Below, one piece after another: positions 23,190 to 28,085 of a stretch of DNA of 28,085 bases. The notes beneath the pieces are model-generated. The model did not search any database. It worked only from the letters and a program-made list of their open reading frames with translations, and was not told where the DNA came from. Numbering within the stretch: the first letter of the stretch is position 1; each line of letters begins with the position of its first letter. Source of the stretch: Holophagales bacterium UBA2201 (lineage in GTDB: Bacteria; Acidobacteriota; Thermoanaerobaculia; UBA2201); assembly GCA_002327305.1 (NCBI GenBank), contig DCUZ01000101.1, positions 491 through 28,575 on the forward strand, written 5' to 3'. The position numbers and the translations under genes were made by a program.

Positions 23190-23229
23190 AGGGATGCACG
23201 GCTGCACCTCGAAACCCCCGTTTTCGTGA

Positions 23230-23235
23230 TAAAAT
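23230..23235 (+). promoter_or_regulatory. Possible -10 box for glyQS
   Basis: TAAAAT ends 8 bases before the glyQ ATG, in a short AT-rich patch of the 54-bp recO-glyQ gap. No convincing -35 hexamer is seen. If used, transcription would start one or two bases before the ATG, again giving a nearly leaderless mRNA, as for purB. Confidence 0.35.
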
Positions 23236-23243
23236 CCACCTCT

Positions 23244-24085
<842 letters not shown>

Positions 24086-24089
<4 letters not shown>

Positions 24090-26179
24090 GGCACGATTTC
24101 CTGCTGGAGGTCCTCCTGGAGGAGATGCCCGCCCCCGAGATCCCGGGGATCATGCGGGAGTTCGCGGCGAAGTTCGAGCAACTGCTGGCCGATCACCGCC
24201 TGGAGGCGGAGTCGGTGGAGGGGTTCGCCACCAGCCGCCGGTTCGGCCTCCTCGTCAAGGGGCTGGAAGCGGAGCAGAAGGCGGTGGAGGCGGAGGTGGT
24301 GGGCCCCCCGTGGAAGGTGGCCTTCGCCGACGGCGCGCCCGCCCCGGCCCTGCTGGGGTTCCTCAAGCGCGAGGGGCTGGAGGGCTTCCCCCCCGAGCAG
24401 GTGTACCGCATCGAGAACGAGCGGGGCGAGTACGCCGCCCTCAAGCGGCAGGTCCCCGCCCGTTCGGCCACCGCCATCCTCACCGAGGCCCTCCCCGGCC
24501 TCCTGCAGGCCGTCCGGGCCCGCAAACCGATGGCCTGGGGCGACGGGGCGGGACCCTACATCCGGCCCCTCCACGGCCTCGTGGCCCGACTCGACGGAGC
24601 CGATCTGCCCCTGACCTTCCTCGGCCTCGCCGCCGGCGCCGCCTCCCGCTCCCACCGCCACCACGGCAATGCCCCCGTCCCGGTGGGCGCCCCGGCCGAT
24701 TATCCCGCCCTCCTGCAGGGGCACCATGTCCTGGTCCTCCCGGGGGCGCGCCGGTTGAAGATCCTGGAGGAGGCCGCGGGCCTCGCCGCCTCCGTGAACG
24801 GAAAATTCGACCCCCACGACCCCCTCCTGGACGAGTGGGTCTACTTAGCCGAGCACCCCATCGTGGTGATGGGCCGGTTCGCCGACCGGTTCCTCCAGTT
24901 GCCGGAAGAGATCCTCGTCTCGGCCCTGCGGGGCCATCAGAAGGCGGTCCCGTTGCGCGGAATGGACGGCAAGCTCCTCCCCCGCTTCCTCGCCGTCATC
25001 GACAAGCCGCCGTGCGACGCCGGAGGGATCGCCAAGGGGATCGAGTGGGTGGTGGAGGCGCGGCTGACGGACGCCTCCTTCTTCGTCACCCACGACCGCG
25101 CGGTGAAGCTCTCCGAACGGGTCCACCAACTCCAGCAGCTCTCCTACCACCCGCGGCTGGGGAATTTCCTCCAGAAGACCGGCCGCATCATGGAACTGGC
25201 CGAATACCTGGCCCACCAGACGGGGCGCAAGGAGGAGATCCCCGAGCTCCTGCGCGCGGCCAAGCTGATGAAGGCCGACCTGGCCAGCGCCACGGTGGCG
25301 GAGTTCCCCACCCTGCAGGGAAAGATCGGCGGCCTCCTGGCCGCGGGGGAGGACCTCTCCCGCGAAGCGTGCGAAGCCATCTACGACCACTACCTCCCCG
25401 AGGGCTCCGACGGGCCCTATCCCCGCAACCCCATGGGGATTCTCCTGGCCCTGGCCGACAAGATGGAGGCCATCGCCTCCCTCTTCGCCATCGAGGAACT
25501 GCCCACGGGCTCATCGGACCCCTACGCCCTTCGCCGGCAGGGGAACGGGATGATGGAGATCCTCATCGAGAAGGGGCAGGACCTGGACCTGGACCTGGCC
25601 GCCACCAAGGCGCTCCAACTGCTTTCCGGCATCCTCCCCGTGGACCAGGAGAGGAGCCTGGCGGCCCTGCGGCAGTTCTTCCGCGAGCGCCTCACCTTCG
25701 TCCTCCAGCGCCGCGGGGTGCCGGAGGACACCGTCCGCGCCGTCCTGGAGGTGCGGGCCTGCAACCCCTACGACGCCTTCCTCCGCGCCCAGGCCATCCG
25801 CCAGTACCGGGAGGAGGGTGAGTTCATCAACTTCTCCCTCGCCTTCAAGCGCATCCGCAACATGATCAAGGAGGCGCAGACCCACGAGATCGACACGGCC
25901 CTCCTCTCCGAGGCCGAGGAGCACGCCCTCTACGAGGCGTTCATCCAGGCCAAGGGGGCCTTCCTGGCCGCCTTCACCGAGCGGAACTACGCCGACGCGC
26001 TGAAGGCCATGGCCGCCCTGTCGGGGCCGCTGGAAAGTTTCTTCGGGAACGTCCTCGTCCTCACCGACAACGCCCGCATCAAGAACAACCGCCTCGCCCT
26101 CCTCCAGGCCATCTACCGCGAGTTCCTCAAGGTGGCGCAGTTCTCGCATCTGGTGGTGGAGAAGGCGCAGTACCGTTAA
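24086..26179 (+). CDS. glyS: Glycyl-tRNA synthetase beta subunit
   Basis: Large tRNA-binding subunit, 697 residues. Family marks include LLLEV-type FLLEVLLEEMPAPEIP at the N-terminus, ILVSALRGHQKAVPL, the HD-like region with ISLADK-type LALADKMEAIASLF, PTGSSDPYALRRQGNG, and a C-terminal anticodon-binding (DALR-like) domain with LLLALQ-like FFGNVLVLTDNARIKNNRLALL. It is translationally coupled to glyQ by a 4-base overlap. An intrinsic terminator follows about 65 bp after the stop. Confidence 0.98.
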
Positions 26180-26187
26180 AAAGCAGT

Positions 26188-26215
26188 TTCGAGTTTCGGG
26201 TTTCAAGTTAGGGAC
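26188..26215. repeat. Short heptamer array after glyS
   Basis: GTTTCGA, GTTTCGG and GTTTCAA in tandem, followed by a broken fourth unit. It belongs to the same 7-nt-period class as the other intergenic arrays but has its own sequence. Confidence 0.55.
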
Positions 26216-26245
26216 AGAGGCGATTCACGCAAATTAGTGCTGCGG

Positions 26246-26275
26246 GGGCGGACCCAAGTGTCCGCCCTTTTTATT
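26246..26275 (+). terminator. Intrinsic terminator of the purB-glyS block
   Basis: Perfect 8-bp stem GGGCGGAC/GTCCGCCC with a 6-nt loop (26246-26267), followed at once by TTTTTATT. It lies about 65 bp after the glyS stop. Confidence 0.9.
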
Positions 26276-26289
26276 CCGCGCTGTCGTAG

Positions 26290-26309
26290 GGGCACAGCAT
26301 GCTGTGCCC
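26290..26309. repeat. Perfect 20-bp palindrome
   Basis: Arms GGGCACAGCA and TGCTGTGCCC join without a spacer. This GC-rich palindrome type is a common REP-like intergenic element. It lies in the 247-bp gap before the membrane protein gene. Confidence 0.8.
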
Positions 26310-26399
26310 GACTGCAATGCGGCAGAAATTTAGACCCCGGATGAGTCAGCCCAGTCCCGCCCCCAATGGATAATACCTATGTAATATATTCGCAGAGGG

Positions 26400-26405
26400 T
26401 ATAAT
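26400..26405 (+). promoter_or_regulatory. Possible -10 box of the membrane protein gene
   Basis: Consensus TATAAT, 22 bp before the ATG, in an AT-rich patch; the matching -35 is poor. AGGAG lies between it and the start codon. Confidence 0.45.
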
Positions 26406-26426
26406 TAGATCAGGAGATACTTTAGA

Positions 26427-27581
26427 ATGCCAAAAATAACATTCTTCTTTATCTTTTCCCTCGCGCTCTCGTTCATTGTCCCCTACCTTATTCAGCGCTG
26501 GTGGTCCTCTCGCTTACAGCGCTTTCATCCATTGTTCGACACCAATCCCGACCCCAAAGGGTCTACTCTTCTCGGCACAATCCATGGCCATCCTGCCAGC
26601 ATAGGGTTTCTTTCCGGAGGTAGCTTCGGTCAAAAGAAATTCGAAGTGCGAATCAAGTTGGAGTCAAGTGGCCGGTGGAAAATATACCCTAAAGCGACAT
26701 TGAATATCCACGTCGACCTCATCCCGGCAATTTCCTCCGAAAATCCCGATTGGGATTCGCGCTACGCCATCCATGGAACAGATCCAGCCGTGTTCAAGAC
26801 CCTTGCCGGCAAGGCCGCATCGAGATCAGCAATGGATCACCTAATGACCCTGCCGGACGCTGAATTCTTAGAGATGAAGGCGGGGGAACTTGTTTTTAGC
26901 CAGGCCGGGAAAGATTCTTCGAATACAACCCCGGAAGAAGCAAGCACAATTATGAAGTCCCTGCTCACCTTGCTCCCTATTATTCAGACCGGTTTGTCGA
27001 TGCCATCGGCGGGATCCCAGAGTCTTCAGAGAACCAGTCAAGGCCCTTTGACGAAACTCGCGCTTTGGATTGACCGAGCCGGCCCTACAGCGAAAAGAAT
27101 CGCCACCGTCGTCTTTCCGATCTTCATTCTGGCATTTATTGCTTTTATTTGGTCTCAATTCGGAAATGAACAGGAAAAAGCCCAGCAAATCGAAGAAACC
27201 AAATTCCACTCGCTACGCGTTGAGCGCATCGATCATGTCCGAGTTTGGCCGTGGCAAGGCCCAGATGAAGTTCCTTTGGATCTCCCGAAAGAATGGTGGC
27301 CGGCCCTCATCGAACATTTGAAAAGATTACCTCCGATAGAACACCCGAGCGGCGGTTCGTCAACCATCTATCGAGCAGTGGACGTTGAATTCAATCGAAT
27401 CGAACGGTACCGGATATACATCAAAACGCTAGAGGACAATGATAATCAGATATTCGCTATGGTAAGAGATATTCAGATCGTCGAAGACTACTATTTCGAT
27501 GGACGAGCATTTTGGAACTGGTTGATCTCGATCCCGGAGATTAATAACCAGCCAGGATGCCCTAAGCTTGCGTCTAAATAG
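26427..27581 (+). CDS. Membrane-anchored protein of unknown function
   Basis: A 384-residue protein I do not recognise. Residues 5-24 form a membrane helix (FFIFSLALSFIVPYLI) and a second one lies at about 226-243 (TVVFPIFILAFIAFIW). The ~200 residues between them are polar and begin with a beta-rich part (GTIHGHPASIGF, FEVRIKLESSGRWKIYP). The C-terminal part ends with about 140 soluble residues rich in Trp and acidic residues. The two helices would place both ends on the same side. AGGAG precedes the ATG. Composition is less GC-rich than the glyQS block, and repeats flank the gene on both sides, so it may be acquired. Confidence 0.75.
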   Translation: MPKITFFFIFSLALSFIVPYLIQRWWSSRLQRFHPLFDTNPDPKGSTLLGTIHGHPASIGFLSGGSFGQKKFEVRIKLESSGRWKIYPKATLNIHVDLIPAISSENPDWDSRYAIHGTDPAVFKTLAGKAASRSAMDHLMTLPDAEFLEMKAGELVFSQAGKDSSNTTPEEASTIMKSLLTLLPIIQTGLSMPSAGSQSLQRTSQGPLTKLALWIDRAGPTAKRIATVVFPIFILAFIAFIWSQFGNEQEKAQQIEETKFHSLRVERIDHVRVWPWQGPDEVPLDLPKEWWPALIEHLKRLPPIEHPSGGSSTIYRAVDVEFNRIERYRIYIKTLEDNDNQIFAMVRDIQIVEDYYFDGRAFWNWLISIPEINNQPGCPKLASK

Positions 27582-27639
27582 CCAAGCTGACGTGCATCCG
27601 ATGCCAATCGGGCCTGCTCAGGATGCGATGGGAACCGGG

Positions 27640-27710
27640 GGTTTCCCTTTCGGATAATAGGGACGGATAATAGGGACCGGATAGATAATAGGGACGATAA
27701 TAGGGACAGT
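27640..27710. repeat. Degenerate tandem of GATAATAGGGAC units
   Basis: Four or five variants of a 12-13-nt unit GATAATAGGGAC follow the membrane protein gene and lead into the first copy of the long direct repeat. The AATAGGGAC motif is shared with the palindrome at 14036-14161. Confidence 0.7.
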
Positions 27711-27816
27711 CACCTATTAATATTTGCACGGCTATCATCGGCTTTATTTTTCCGCGATCGATCCGACGAATCAATCACTTCGTCAACACTGTTGTCGAAC
27801 GGAAAGCGGGGACAGT
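27696..27816. repeat. 121-bp direct repeat, copy 1
   Basis: Matches 27965-28085 with only three mismatches. The offset is 269 bp. The repeat runs from the GATAATAGGGAC unit to GGGGACAGT and contains no credible gene. Confidence 0.95.
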
Positions 27817-27856
27817 CCGCGCCGCTTCCCCCACCACGGTACAGTCCCCGTTTTCC
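27801..27856. repeat. Dispersed stem-loop element, second copy
   Basis: Nearly identical to 14076-14134 except for a 3-bp length difference and a few substitutions. The arms contain CGGGGAC and GTCCCCG. A third copy begins at 28070 and is cut by the window end. Confidence 0.88.
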
Positions 27857-27925
27857 TTCCGCCTTCCGCCTTCCGCCTTCCGCCTTCCGCCTTCCGGCAT
27901 TCCGGCATTCCGGCTTTCTGGCCTT
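27857..27925. repeat. Heptamer/octamer array CTTCCGC and CATTCCGG
   Basis: Four to five CTTCCGC heptamers pass into CATTCCGG and CTTTCTGG octamers. Related to the array at 3602-3740. Confidence 0.85.
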
Positions 27926-27964
27926 CCCGCGTCCCGTTTCCACAAATAAAAACCCCGCCTCCGG

Positions 27965-28085
27965 GATAATAGGGACAGTCACCTATTAATATTTGCACGG
28001 CTATCATCGGCTTTATTTTACCGCGATCGATCCGACGCATCAATCACTTCGTCAACACTTTTGTCGAACGGAAAGCGGGGACAGT
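27965..28085. repeat. 121-bp direct repeat, copy 2 (runs off the window)
   Basis: Same as 27696-27816 with three mismatches. The match reaches the last base of the window, so the tandem probably continues with a period of 269 bp. Confidence 0.95.

Noticed and set aside
27710..28043. Several 65-90-codon frames in the terminal repeat region
   Set aside because: They are built of heptamer arrays and direct repeats; the same peptide segments recur because the DNA repeats.

Overview
The window is GC-rich bacterial DNA with tightly packed genes. A proton-pumping pyrophosphatase, a WaaE-like LPS-core type glycosyltransferase and a two-subunit (alpha/beta) glycyl-tRNA synthetase point to a Gram-negative, probably uncultivated lineage. 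The degenerate 7-8 nt repeat arrays between genes, the DUF3795/DUF6485 pair and the mosaic islands would fit a deltaproteobacterial- or Omnitrophota-like genome, but I cannot fix the phylum from this window. Everything from 1 to 20561 is on the minus strand and everything from 20789 on is on the plus strand; the two blocks diverge from an intergenic region that holds two sigma70-type promoters.

Layout. 1-692: N-terminal third of hppA, cut by the window edge. 890-3487: a cell-envelope-like cluster of radical SAM protein, SAM methyltransferase and family 2 glycosyltransferase. 3740-5609: a compact operon of FabD-like acyltransferase, acyl carrier protein, and a pseudo-receiver/PilZ protein. 5936-7290: PhzF-family protein, DUF3795 and DUF6485 Cys-rich proteins in one operon. 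7437-9173: iron-type alcohol dehydrogenase and a protein of unknown function. 9252-20561: a defence island. It has a HigB-like toxin with a HigA-HTH/ImmA-peptidase fusion, then a type I restriction-modification operon (hsdR, hsdM, hsdS). Two overlapping genes of unknown function are translationally coupled to the end of hsdS: a small all-helical protein that may be HEPN-like, and a 968-residue helical-repeat protein. 20789-26179: purB, recO, glyQ and glyS, ending in an intrinsic terminator. 26427-27581: a membrane protein of unknown function. 27590-28085: a repeat region that runs off the end.

The two-gene cassette after hsdS (9252-12780) is the best candidate for an undescribed system. It is AT-richer than the rest of the window, overlaps hsdS by 4 bases and itself by 8, and has the effector-plus-large-scaffold look of defence modules. 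The assignment rests on my recollection of related proteins and on context, not on a search.

The non-coding DNA is also unusual. At least ten intergenic arrays of unrelated sequence all share a 7- or 8-nucleotide period. Three of them form inverted pairs around a unique core of about 50-75 bp. Between hsdM and hsdS lies a row of seven or more different perfect or near-perfect stem-loops. A related stem-loop cluster sits upstream of hsdR, and another palindromic element has been absorbed into the 3' end of the toxin gene. No tRNA, rRNA, CRISPR array or intact transposase gene was seen.
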